Source of the DNA: Persicaria tinctoria
Taxonomy: Eukaryota > Streptophyta > Magnoliopsida > Caryophyllales > Polygonaceae
Direction: 5' to 3'
DNA: 64,000 nt
NCBI GenBank assembly: GCA_037127255.1
Contig: JBANSL010000019.1
Coordinates: 12,609,001 to 12,673,000 of the forward strand
Part shown: positions 51,500 to 62,570 of the stretch, piece after piece
Position numbering within the stretch: the first letter of the stretch is position 1
Layout of the letters: every line of letters begins with the position of its first letter
Program-made: the position numbers and the translations under genes
Notes under the pieces: generated by a model
Seen by the model: the letters and a program-made list of their open reading frames with translations, nothing else
What the model was told of the DNA's origin: nothing
Database searches by the model: none

Positions 51500-52666
51500 T
51501 GTGATCATATTCTCCCATGAGCTTGACTCTTTTTTCCTACAAAGGGTTGTCTTCGGAGCAGAACATCAACTTTCATTTGTGAAGACTCTTTGTCGACACC
51601 TAAGTATTTTGGCTCGTTCTAGCTGTATAAAATTCCGATTGAAGCCGATGAGCACTTGTTGGAAAGATATTTTAGATGGCTACAACTTTATTGAAGGATG
51701 CAATCAACAAATCAGCTTGGAAGATGGCCGAAATCTGGGATCTTTGGAGCAGTCCGAAAATCAGGCAGCTTGTCGGAAATGCAAAAAATAAAGACGAAAT
51801 GCAATCAGTAAAGTCGGATTAAATGATGGGGCTTTAGAGATTTCCGAACTTCCATCTCCTTGATGGCAACCAAGATCATTCGGTTCCCCCCATTATGGTT
51901 GCCCATCTCTCCGTCATAAATCTTGGAAAACCATTTCGTATTATCCGTCATTAGTTTATCGATTTATTTTAATTTCTTTTATTTTTCATAGCATCCATAT
52001 TTTCCTATATAAAGGGATGTAAGAACTTCTTTTGGAGATAAGTTGAATTTGGAGAAAAAAGTGACCCTTTTAGCTTCATGTGATTCGGGTCAAGAATCTC
52101 GTTTTTAGGTGAGAGACTGGGAACAAAACCTTCGGTGAGAGGCTGAAGGAGATTCCTTAGTGAGAGACGACGAAATTAAAGGGATGGAAACACTCAGAGT
52201 GCGAGGCCGAGAGTGTGGAAGATCGAGTGTTGAAGAGAGCTCGGAGTGCGAGGCCGAGAGCGATCTTGCATCACATATCCCTCAATCCCCATCCCCTACC
52301 TTACCATCATTCTAAGGCATTCCACAGCCCCATCATCACCCTCAATCATCCCCAAAACGTCCCTTTTAAAAAAGCCCTCCAATACCTCTCAAAAGAGCCC
52401 CATTCGGAATCGTTTCTACACAGGCGACATCTCGGTAAAACGTTGTTTCCTGCTTCGTTTGACCTTCGATTCATGAGATCTACCCCAATACGCACTTCAA
52501 GATCTACAAAAGTAGTACTCGCACACCCCTAGAAGCCAAACCAATCGACAGGAAATCGGAATTCTTTGCCAACTGATGTGCTGCTCCAGAAACTGCCAAC
52601 AACTTCCCGACTTCTCGAAACTCTCGTCACCGGTCCTTTTTCTCGAGCGCAGACCCATGCGCGTCA
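51500..52666 (+). repeat. Left LTR of the non-autonomous element
   Basis: Proximal half shared with 53400-53850; distal half shared with the Gypsy LTRs. Contains TATATAAAGGG at about 52013, a likely TATA box. The GTGCGAGGCCGAGAG phrase is duplicated (52198-52213 and 52246-52261). Confidence 0.75.
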
Positions 52667-52668
52667 AG

Positions 52669-52680
52669 TGGTATCAGAGA
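52669..52680 (+). other. Primer binding site
   Basis: TGGTATCAGAGA, initiator-Met type with a last-base mismatch, two bases after the LTR. Confidence 0.8.
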
Positions 52681-52713
52681 AACGACAAGAGCTCTTCAAG
52701 CTTTTGGGTCAAA

Positions 52714-53394
52714 ATGGTCAAGATAATGAGTTTCAAGCCTTTGTCCGAAGAGTACATCCGATGGGCTATTCGAGTCTATGATGATGGGTATCTTCGTTGG
52801 AGTGACATGGATGGTGCTACATATGATGTAGTTGATCAAGAGCTTCGGAGAAGATATCGAAAGAAAAGGGCTCGGGAGGATGAGGCTCGGTGTTAGAAGA
52901 AGGTTGAACCACCTTGGCAAGAGATCCGCAAGCTCGCGTAAGATTCAATGCAACAAGTAAAGGAACTTCAAAAACTCGTCAACTCATTGGGATCGACGCT
53001 ATCGAAGCCCACAACAGCCCCACCTCCCTCTTCAAAGACAAAATCCTCTACGACCATGGGTGAGACACTTGATATTAAAGAAGGCAAGTCCAAGGATGTT
53101 CATATTGAGATTGCGAAGGTCAACCATGAGCTTAAGAAAGATGAGGAAATCATCCAAGTTCCCAAGGTTGCGCTTTTCATGAAAGAGAAACGAATGCCAA
53201 CCGACATGCCTAGCTTTCTGAATTCCATGTCAAGTAAGTGGTTGGATGCGACCTCTTTCATTCCGTCTTACTTGCCTTTCATGATTCAAGAAGAAGAGAA
53301 GATTCAACATCCTTTCAAAGACGATACCACATGTCCAAAGAAGTCGTTCATTTCCATCAAGGATTCAAGGACGAATCCTTTTCAAGGGGATTAG
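52714..53394 (+). pseudogene. Unrecognised internal ORF of the non-autonomous LTR element
   Basis: Open from about 52714 to a TAG at 52894, then a second stop near 52939, then open 52948-53394 (148 codons). The first piece is basic and aromatic (WAIRVYDDGYLRWSDMDG). The second has a short helix (QQVKELQKLVNSLG), a Ser/Thr/Pro/Lys-rich stretch and a charged region. No zinc knuckle, protease or RT motif. It could be a remnant of a Gag-like or captured protein; I do not recognise it. Confidence 0.45.
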
Positions 53395-53399
53395 GATGC

Positions 53400-54167
53400 T
53401 GTGATCGTAGTCGCCCATGAGGTTGACTCTTTTTTCCTACAAAGATTTGTCTTCGGAGCAGAACATTAACTTTCATTTGTGAAGACTCTTTGGTGACACC
53501 TCGGTATTTTGGCTCGTTCTGCCTGTATAAAATTCCGATTGAAGCCAATAAGCACTTGTTGGAAAGATATTTTAAGTGGATACAACTTTATTGAATGATG
53601 CAATCATCAAATCATCTTGGAAGATGGCCGAAATCTGGGATCTTTGGAGCAGTCCAAAAATCAGGCAGCTTGTCGAAAATGCAATAAATGAAGACGGAAT
53701 GCAATCAGTAAAGTCAGATTAAATGAAGACGGAAAACCCTTTCGTATTATCCGTCAATAGTTTATAGATTTATTTTAATTTCTTTTATTTTTCATAGCAT
53801 CCATATTTTCCTATATAAAGGGATGTAAGAACTTCTTTTGGAGACAAGTTGAATTTTTGAGTTAAAAGTTGAGCACATTTGCTTCCTTTGATTCCGGGTT
53901 TAGGATCATGTTTTTGGTGAGATGCTAAAAACAAAACCCTTTGGTGAGATGCCGAAGGAGACACCCTAGTGAGAGACAAATGTGTCGAAGGGTCGAGATC
54001 CTCATAGCGCGATTCTGAGAAGATTGAGATCGAGTGTGGGAGGTTCAAGCGTGAGAGACCTGCGAATTTTGCCATACATATCCGGTTACTAGTAGAAAGT
54101 TCATCTCTTCAAATAAAGGAGGAACCTCGTCGTTGATCCTGGCGGCTCGTAGAGTTCCCGAGCACAT
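53400..54167 (+). repeat. Right LTR of the non-autonomous element
   Basis: Matches the left LTR for about 450 bp, apart from a deletion of about 110 bp after CAGATTAAATGAAGACGG, then diverges. Ends near GAGCACATCA; exact end uncertain. Confidence 0.65.
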
Positions 54168-55589
54168 CATTATTTGTAGTAAATCATCTCGTATGTGTTT
54201 GGTTGAATAGGGATTAATGTTTTATCTACAGTGAAAAGACAAAAATGTCCCTCACTTTACCCTTAGGATACAATTTTGGCACAACCCATTTCCACCACCG
54301 ACAAGTGCAGAGCACTCTACTTGTGTATCGTCGTTCGACAAGGGAGAAGGTCCATTGATAGTGAGCCTCTCTGATGACCAAAATCAGCAGGTGTGCCTTC
54401 GTCGTCGACTCTAACGACGACGCTAGGGAAGTTCGAGTCCCTTTACCTCACCGACGACGATGGAGTTTGCAGTCCCTTTACCTATCGACGGCAATGGCAC
54501 TGTAGTTCTTTGGGTTTGAGGACGAGAGCAATGCGGATGAAGCCAGACAGAATAACGCGAGAGAAGAGTGGTAGAAGAGGACAAATGAAGCATATAGGGG
54601 AAGAAAAGAAGCAGAAGGGGCAATTTAGGAGGATCCGGGGTAAAAAAAAAACCCTCTACCATGCGCCACCTCATTGAGAAAGGTGGGAAATTTTGGGGTT
54701 ATCTCACCCCGGGATCACCGAATCCCCCCCCCCCAACCAACCCCTCTTATCCCCTCCCAAACACAACCCGCACATAACTCGAAAATTAATTTCCACCCCA
54801 CCCACCTAGCCCATCCTCTCGCAAAACACTCCCTAAGTGTTTGGGGGGGGGGGGGATCATTGATTTTGGTTCATCAAACCGTCCGTTTTAGTTTTTGATC
54901 AAGTTTGACCCGGTTCAAATCGACTTGATTTGACTGTTCAAGGTGAATGATAAACATATCTCTACTATAGAGAAAATTTTGAAAGTTGATTGGTTAAAAG
55001 CATCAAAGATCAAAATAGGATTGTTATATGAGTTGAATAGTTCGAATTCGACTCGGGTTGAACTCATTTATTTACTAAACAAGTCAGGTATGAACATATT
55101 TTGAAGGTCGATTCAAAGCTCGGCTTGACTCGATTTAATATCGAATTCTGCAGAATTTATAAGATTTTCTTTAAGTTACCATGTCATGAACAACTTGATG
55201 ATAACAAAAAAAAAACAGAGCTCAAGCTCGTTTACTTATTAAGCCTGGCTCAAAGAAAATGAATATGAGCAAACAATACTTAATTTTTTTCAACTAGAAT
55301 AGCAGTCCTAAATCAAGATGCCTATCAAACCACATGATTCAACAACCATTGATCATTAGTTCGTAGAGAAAATCAATCACAGAGGCATAAACTATAGATA
55401 CAGACAATATTGGATAATGCACCAAATATGCAAAAGCCCAATCTTAAACTGGGGAAAAATGAATAAGGAAGATGATGATAATTAAAGAACGTTTTTATAA
55501 ATATTTCACATTAGACAAAAAATCCTTAACAAGAAAAAATCAAGCATAAAATGGAATAAATAGCTGCTTTACGCACGAGACTGATTTAA
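54168..55589. other. Non-coding stretch
   Basis: MITE-like wording (GTTTGGTTGAATAGGGATTAATG at about 54197, CCCTCCCAAACACAACCCG at about 54753) brackets open frames without family. C-run and G-run near 54725 and 54845. The remainder to 55589 holds nothing recognised. Confidence 0.45.
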
Positions 55590-56310
55590 ATAGTATCATT
55601 CAAGAAATTAAAGAAAATATAGGAACCCATCGATTCACTAAGTTAGCATTTGCTTGGTTGAGTATTTGGTACTTCCGCAACAAAGCACTCTTTGACAACA
55701 AGAAGCCGGACACAAGGAGTATTTTATCTTTTATAAAGGATCAAATATTCATGTGGAACTCTTCCAAGCATATTGATGACTCTGTTTCCACAAATAGAAA
55801 CCGAACCACCACATCATGAAAAGGAAAACAAGCAAAATAGAGACCCCTAAGAGCAGGAACGTGCAAACTCAACTTTGATGGGGCCCTTTCCACCTCCGCA
55901 AAGGGCTCCTACGGATTCGTTATTAGAAATTGTACCGGAACTCCAATTTTCTTTGGATCTAGGCCTTCCCCTATTTCCTCCATTGTTGGGTTGGAGGGCT
56001 TGGGTCTTTGGAAAGGCATTATAGCTGCACGAGAACTCAACATAACTAGCCTTGTAATTGAGAGTGATAACCTCACCATTATAAACAGCCTTAAAGGCAT
56101 TGGGAAGCCTACCGGGGACTCTGAAATGATTGTCTCTAACAGTCCAGTATCACTTGGCTTATTTCATTTTATAGAGATTCGTCATGTCTATAGGAAAGCA
56201 AACTGAGTTGAGGATTGCTTATCGCATATGGGCCTTACTTTCTACAATTCAGTGGCTCCTGACAACTCTGCAATCTCCTCCGTTTGGATGCTCTTGGCTT
56301 ATAGCCAAAT
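55590..56310 (+). pseudogene. LINE-derived RNase H-like (RVT_3) C-terminal fragment
   Basis: Conceptual translation: FAWLSIWYFRNKALF (55645-55690) is the linker common after plant LINE RT. Then CKLNFDGA...GSYGFVIRN (about 55865-55930), the RNase H N-terminal strand with its Asp, ESDNLTIINSL (about 56060-56095) and a degenerate EIRHVYRKAN end. Stops at about 55817, 55832 and 56204. A decayed LINE 3' piece; no poly(A) or TSD identified. Confidence 0.7.
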
Positions 56311-56419
56311 TATTTCCGGTTAAAAAAAAGCATAAAATGAAAAACCCCAAAACAAATTATTTTATCCCTAATTTTGATGGTTCCTTGACCATCAAAATAT
56401 TTCACATTTGACTCTACTG

Positions 56420-56840
56420 AGAGGGTACTCCAGTGACACATGCACTACTTTATTTTGTAATATGACCTTCGTTGGTGTGCAAAATTTTATCGTTTTCCAT
56501 TGCCCAACTTGCCAAATTAGTCATGTGCAAAATTCTTCTTTTATTTTCATTAGTTTTGCCCATTGTTATGGAGTGTTTTTTGTCCTATTATATAGTCCCA
56601 AATATCAATTTCTTTTAGATATTTGTCACTAACAATTTTTGCCCACTCATTTTGTGGTTCGGCTAAAATTTTCCAAATGAGTTTTATTTACAATGCCTTC
56701 TTCATATCTTTTGTTTTATATAGTCCTAGTCCACCTTCACTCTTCGGTCCGAATATCTTGTCCCAATCAATTAGGAAAGGTTTTTATTCTAGAAGAAGCA
56801 TCTGTTTACTGATCGAGATAGTAACGTCCAAATTCAATGG
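56420..56840 (-). pseudogene. LINE RT-to-zinc-domain linker fragment
   Basis: On the minus strand, WDKIFGPKSEGGLGLYK (about 56770-56715), then IKLIWKILAEPQNEWAKIV, the conserved stretch after the plant LINE RT core. In-frame stops present. A different subfamily from the LINE at 56961-63341. Confidence 0.65.
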
Positions 56841-56960
56841 AGCTTAGCTTTTGTAGCTGATTACGAACTTATATATGTAAGAATAATTTAGGATAGATAA
56901 CATTGCCTACTTAGCTTTTCCTAATCACTTTTTTTTTTAAATAATGATTGGAGAGAGTAA

Positions 56961-59900
56961 CTAATGATCCCACCTATCTGGCTCTTACCATAAAGGTTGA
57001 CAGAACCATCTACATTAATTTTGTAGATAGTACTAGGAGGCCTCCTCCATCTAGGAGTGCCCTTTTTGGTTTTTGTAGCAGTGGCCTTTTTTGGACGGCC
57101 TAATCCTTCTCTCCAATCATGGAGAATCTGATTGATTCTCCAAAGAATATGAATCTTATCGGAAGGCTGTTTGTGTCTAAAGATAAGTTCATTCCTAGTT
57201 TCCCAAATGGTATGCCAAATACAAACAAGTTCATCAAAATTGTGATTTGCCATTTTAAGACTCTCTAGATCAGAATGGAGAGAGGTCGTATTATTTAGTT
57301 CAGGGAAGAACATACCGGATTGTTGCTCAAAAAGGGCGATGATTTCTCTTGAAAACGTACATTTAGTGAAGAGGTAGGTTGCATCCTCTTCAGCCTGATT
57401 GCAGAGGGAGCATTGACTTGGGACCCTGTTGACGTACCTATTAAGGTGAGCTGCCGTCGGAAGCCCGTCAATCTTTAGTTTCCAGAGAAAATTCTTCGTT
57501 CTTGGAGGCAGATTTCGCTTCCATATCCACGTATGTTCATCAGCTTCATTGGTTGATGGGGTAATTATCTTTCTAGCTGATTTTGTAGAGAATTTTCGTG
57601 ATGCCTCTAGAGTCCAAATCAACTTATCCTGGGTCTAATAAGTCGAAATTCTAATCGGGAGAATCTTTTGGATGATATTAGGAGGGAACATAGATCTTAG
57701 GAGATCTTCATTCCAATCTTTGTTGTCTGTGATGAGGTCTTTGACCGTTAAGGAAAGATCATTGTTACCTAAGAACTGGGAGAGACTAGTGGAAGGGATC
57801 CAGGGATCCTTCCAGACATTTATCTTTGAGCCATCACCCACAATCCAAAGAATTCCTGCTTCAAATTTCTGCCTAAGGGAGAGAAGTCTGCCAAACTGCC
57901 AGGAGGTGTCATTTTTATTAAAATTACTTATATCTTCCTGATTAAGGTATTTTTCTTTGATAATTCTCACCCAAGGACTATCCTCATTATTATAAATTTT
58001 CCACAAGAGTTTCATTTGTAGGCAGCTGTTTAGATCTTCATCTTTTCTAAGACCCATACCACCCTGAGATTTTGGTTTACAGATTTGATCCCATCCGATT
58101 AGGGGAATATATCTATCACTTGGAGTTTTATTCCAAAAGAAGTTTCTGTTGACTTGTTCAATTTGGTTAAGAATTCCCTTTGGGAGTAGAAAATTCTGCG
58201 TAAGGTAATTTGTCTTAGAGCTTAAGTTTGATTGAATGAGAACAACTCTTCTAGCCTGAGAGAGACTCGAGGCTTTCCATTTAGTTAGCTGTTTTTAAGG
58301 TTTTCCACCGCCTCATCGAAAACAAAATTTTTGATACGGTCGCTCACAATAGGGATACCCAGATATTTTTCCAATGTTTTCGAGATAGGAATGCCCATAT
58401 GGGCAGAGAGATCTCTTGCCAAATTTGGGTTTACATTTCTAGAGCACTGCAGGGAGCTTTTATTATAGTTAATTATGAGTCCTGATAAATTTGAGAAATT
58501 ATTTATAATATTTTGGATCGTATTCAGACTAGTGTGAGCTGCCTTAGAAAATATAATGGTGTCATCTGCAAAGGTTAAGAAGGGGATGGGCGTACCATTC
58601 TTCTTGAACCTGAATCCTACCAAGGCATCTTCAAGTAATGCTTCTTTGTGAAGTTCTCTTGACAAACCCTCCATAACAAGGACAAACAGATAAGGGGCAA
58701 GAGGATCACCTTGTCTAATCCCTCTATTTGGTTTAAAGACAGGACCAAGGGTATTATTTACTAAAACTGAGAAAGAAGTAGACGTAATACATTTCATAAC
58801 CCAGTTGATCCAAGTTTGGTGAAAGCCAAATTTTTCAAGAACAGCTTTAATGTAGGACCAGTTTATTTTATCGTAGGCCTTTTCCATATCCAACTTTAAA
58901 GCCATTCAACCTTGTTTTCCTTTATGTTTATGAAAAGAATGAAAGATCTCATGAGCTATAAGAGTGTTATCTTGGATCTTCCTTCCTTCAACAAAGGCAC
59001 CTTGGAAAGGGTTTATGAGTTTGGGAAGGACCTTTTTAAGGCGATTTGCAAGAGTTTTAGAGATGACCTTATAGACTGTATTACAGAGGCTAATAGGTCT
59101 ATAGTGATTAATGGTAGTGGGATTTTCAGTTTTTGGAATCAGAGCTATAAAGGTTTGATTAATTTCAGAGAGAAGTTGGCCAGAGTGAAAGAAAGCTTTA
59201 ATCACTTTACAGAAGGAATAACCAATTATATTCCAATAATGGTTATAAAACTCAGGGGGAAAACCATCCGGCCCCGGAGTTTTATCTTCAGCCATACTTA
59301 GCATCGTTTGCTTGATTTCGGAATCAGAAGGAGGAGCAATCAGATCACTATTTTCAGTTTGAGTGATTTGAGGTTGGATATTCCAAACTTGATCGGGGGA
59401 AATTTTTCTTTGATTATGACCCATGAAGCGTTCTGCCATTTCTTTAGAAATATGGTCAAGAATGAGCTCTTGGTCAGTCAAGATTGTATTATGTTTGGTA
59501 ATAAAAGATCTGGTAGATCTTTTAAAGTTTCTGATTCTAGTTGTGATTTGAAAGAACTTAGTGTTTCTATCACCTAATTGCAAGTGTTTAACTTTTGCTC
59601 TTTGTTTCCAGAAGTTATAGTTAAATTCTAGAACCCCAAGGCAGACGATCTTGAAGAGTTTTAATCTGATTGTCAACAGAGGAGAGTTGTTTAGTGATGT
59701 TGTTGGGGTGAGCTTTACACCAGGATTTGATTCTTCTCTTAAGTAATCTTTGTTTTTGCATAAGCTTATAGCCATTCGAGCCATTTAATTCATAGGACCA
59801 AACTTTCATAATCATGGATTCCAACATTTTGTTTGAGGTCCATGCCATTTCAAATCTGAACGGAGATCCTTTTCTATTTCTCTTGAGCCCAAGTTCAAGA

Positions 59901-60586
59901 GAGATAGAACAATGATCAGATTTTGAGAAGGAGTGGTGTTTGGTACAAAGGTTTGGAAACCAGTTTAGAATTTGTTGATGGACCAAAATTCTGTCAAGCC
60001 GTTCAAAAGTATTGTTTTGAGCAGATTTGCTTTTCCTCCAAGTGAAGGGAGAGCCAGTGAAAGGAAGAGTATGAAGATCAAGTTCTTCTTTCACGAATCT
60101 TAATCTTCTAAATCTATTTAGGGTGGGAGTGACCCCTCCAACTTTTTCTGTATCGGATTCAATCTCATTAAGATCACCTATGATCATGAGAGGGATATTA
60201 AATTTGCTAAGGGAGGTAATAAACTGTTGCCAAAAGTTGTCCTTTTCATATTCAGCAGAGGGGGCATAGACAAATGCAAGAATAAGGTCATGGTTCTCTA
60301 CAGAGCATTTAATTAGAATATATCTAGGATTTTCTTCAAGAACAATACTAACCTCTGCAATATTGGCTTTCTGTAGGATCCATAAACCCCCTTTCCTTCC
60401 ATTTGATTTGATGCAGATGAGCTTATAGAATCCAGACATCTTAAGTTGATCATCCGAGGGAGGAGACTCAGATTTGATTTCTGAAAGTGCTAACATATCC
60501 AAATTGTTAGTATGTCTAAGATTGATTTCTTGCCACAAAATTGGCCTTCTAGTACCTCTTACATTTCAATAAGCTATATTAATCAT
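56961..60586 (-). pseudogene. LINE ORF2: endonuclease, reverse transcriptase, zinc domain, partial RNase H
   Basis: ATG at 60584-60586 overlaps the ORF1 stop by 8 nt; codon 7 is TGA (60566-60568), where the family usually has Trp before N-x-RG. The endonuclease frame (60538-59621) keeps its catalytic Glu (LSEIK), GDLNE, ERLDR and SDH (residues 20, 121-125, 180-183 and 207-209). A frameshift near 59640 leads to the RT: TPGPDGFPPEFY, IALIPK, YRPISLCN and QGAFV. A TGA lies at 58906-58908, then LDMEKAYD, GIRQGDPLAPYLF and FADD (58905-58285). A frameshift in an A-run at about 58290 and a TAG at 57635 follow. The zinc domain shows C-x2-C near 57410. Sequence stops in the RNase H start (KINVDGSVN). 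Several breaks make it inactive. Confidence 0.88.
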
Positions 60587-62147
60587 AAAGCAATTTGTAT
60601 AAAGACACCAACTGGTGTTTATGTATTGAATGAAGACTAGTTTTTAGTATACAAAGTGTATTATCCTGCAAACTAGGGATTACAACGAAATAAGAAGACT
60701 GAGCTATATAACTTAGGTCCTTCTCACTGTAGCTGCTTAGACTGATCACTGTCTTGCTCTGCAAAATTCTGGCTTCTTGTCTCTTGTCCTCCCAAACATG
60801 TAGGTAAACTTCTTGAGACATGAGATAGGTAAACTCGACGCATGTTGTACATATCATATTTGTAGTAGAAAATTTGATAGAAAGTTTGGTTTTCAAAGGT
60901 TTGTTCAGAAGTTTGGGGCAGCTAACCACCACCTGAAAAACTAAGTAATCAGTGGGGTGTTGCTTGAGTTTTGTTGTAAGATCAGGGCAGAGAGATATAC
61001 CTGCCTTATTTTTGTAAGTCATCCATATCTTATTAGTGCAGTACCTACAGATGGTTAGTGTTTTACTCTCCACAGGGGAGATCAGGTAGCAATTACATAT
61101 AATAGGGGACATATCAATCATGTAAACATAAACATTAAAATAGACTGCATCATAGTTAGCTGCTAGAGGATCTAGGAGGGGGTGGGAACCAAAACAAAAA
61201 TATGGCCCAGCCCCCCACCACATATCAGAATTGTTCAGGAAATTACATGACCAAAACATCAGCACAGGTTTCTTCAAAACAACACAGTTTTCAAAGACAG
61301 AAGAAAGGGGATTATTTAGATTGTAGATTCGACACCTGTTGTACATATCAGATAGATTATAGCAGAGAGGTGAATAGCTGTAGCATTTAGGAGTAAAGGT
61401 AGCCATAGTCGCATGGTGATCTTGGAAAGGACGATCTCCAAAAGAAAAATGTGGAGAGTCTTCACTCCAAGAGTCACAGATGTTCACCAAAATACAACCA
61501 ACAAGCATACAGGTAAAGCAAAAAATATAGAGATTTAAGGCCAGGCCTCTAGGGATACCAAACATAGCAATATAATCAAGGTAAAGGCATTCGATCAACA
61601 GAAGCAATTCATACAAAGGATCCCAATTCAGACAATTATTTAAAGCATAAGTGACAGAGCATAAATCAATATATAAGGAGAACAAAGGATTATTATTAAA
61701 CTTATCTGTTCTTGGAATCGTATTGAAAGTTGAACTGGCACCCTTCATAATTTTAACCTGCCGAACTAGAGAGTTGGTATTCAGCCTGAGCCAGTAACTT
61801 CCACACATTTGGGCCTGAAAAGAGTAGAAACTGAAGCAAAGAAATTTGCGAAAACAGTATAGCAACTTTAAAGTTTTTTGCTGAATTTTTTTTGAAGATT
61901 TGGGTTTGCATGTGTTTTTTCCCCAGATTTGGGGAGGGTTGTGAGAAGTCTGAAAAGCAGACCCAAATTTATAAATAACGGGTTGCTCCCCAGTCAGTGT
62001 TGACAACAGCCAAGCCGTACAACTGCAGCGTTCGGTTCCCGAGCCCGGGTCACACAGCAGGGAAGCCAAACGCTCCAGAGTAGGCCGGCACTGTTGGAGT
62101 TGTTGATGATTTGAGTTCTTGAGAAGGAAGCTGTCATCCATCCACAT
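60579..62147 (-). CDS. Unrecognised 522-codon ORF upstream of LINE ORF2 (putative ORF1)
   Basis: Uninterrupted ATG 62147 to TAA 60579; its stop overlaps the ORF2 ATG (60584-60586) by 8 nt, as expected for ORF1 of a bicistronic LINE. Plant L1 ORF1 normally carries DUF4283 and a CCHC knuckle; neither is visible. The protein is rich in Cys, Tyr, Leu, Asn and Phe. It has a hydrophobic stretch (LNLYIFCFTCMLVGCILV, middle) and an imperfect internal duplication (PHFSFGDRPFQDHHA... and PYFCFGSHPLLDPLA...). The same frame is also open upstream at 62160-62564 (135 codons from an ATG), separated only by a TGA at 62160-62162. It could be a divergent ORF1, a captured sequence, or a long chance ORF. Function unknown. 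Confidence 0.5.
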   Translation of the reverse strand: MWMDDSFLLKNSNHQQLQQCRPTLERLASLLCDPGSGTERCSCTAWLLSTLTGEQPVIYKFGSAFQTSHNPPQIWGKNTCKPKSSKKIQQKTLKLLYCFRKFLCFSFYSFQAQMCGSYWLRLNTNSLVRQVKIMKGASSTFNTIPRTDKFNNNPLFSLYIDLCSVTYALNNCLNWDPLYELLLLIECLYLDYIAMFGIPRGLALNLYIFCFTCMLVGCILVNICDSWSEDSPHFSFGDRPFQDHHATMATFTPKCYSYSPLCYNLSDMYNRCRIYNLNNPLSSVFENCVVLKKPVLMFWSCNFLNNSDMWWGAGPYFCFGSHPLLDPLAANYDAVYFNVYVYMIDMSPIICNCYLISPVESKTLTICRYCTNKIWMTYKNKAGISLCPDLTTKLKQHPTDYLVFQVVVSCPKLLNKPLKTKLSIKFSTTNMICTTCVEFTYLMSQEVYLHVWEDKRQEARILQSKTVISLSSYSEKDLSYIAQSSYFVVIPSLQDNTLCILKTSLHSIHKHQLVSLYKLLYD

Positions 62148-62162
62148 AGAGATTGGAAGTCA

Positions 62163-62570
62163 TCCTCTCGGGTTGGTGTTGTCGGACAAACTGGAGAGGG
62201 GATTGCCCAAAACGAAGCTCTCAGGCCACGGCAAAGCCAAAATCGGGCAATCCCATCCACCAGTCCAGTTGCATGTGGCAGATTCAGTTTGATGATTGGT
62301 AAATTGAAGGTTGCAGACAAAGGTTTGGGGAAATTTGGGAGGGTTTTTAGATCTAGAAAAGTTAGGGTTAGTTTGATGTTTGTTTGAGGAATGGGGTTTG
62401 GTGATTGGGGATTCAAGAATAGAGCTCAGGTAGGTGGCCAAAGGCGACGGCAGCGCCGCGCCATGGCCTATCGGCCGGAGAAGGCGGAGCAAGAGGAACA
62501 CCGGGACGGAGAGAAGAGAGAGGAGAGAGAAGAGAGCTGTTGTTCCCCCCCGCCTCCACACCAAGGGTCA
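62163..62570 (-). other. LINE 5' leader region
   Basis: Starts at the inversion junction (62570). GC-rich with CT-rich runs, as in a plant 5' UTR. Contains the upstream 135-codon frame in phase with the 522-codon ORF. Confidence 0.5.

Larger units (their letters stand above)
51500..54167 (+). mobile_element. Non-autonomous LTR retrotransposon without pol, chimeric LTRs
   Basis: Left LTR about 51500-52666 and right LTR about 53400-54167, both starting TGTGATC then CCCATGAG. A primer site lies at 52669 (TGGTATCAGAG). The internal domain is only about 730 bp and encodes no recognised retroviral domain. The distal part of the left LTR (52035-52666) matches the Gypsy LTR at 42387 (TGTGATTCGGGT, GTGCGAGGCCGAGAG, TTGCATCACATATCCCTCAA), while the right LTR has a different distal part. 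No TSD (flanks AACGA and TTATT). Confidence 0.72.

Noticed and set aside
55590..56840. Sense RNase H fragment followed by antisense RT linker considered as a second twin-primed LINE
   Set aside because: The order (sense 3' end first, antisense internal part after) is opposite to twin priming and no poly(A) is present.
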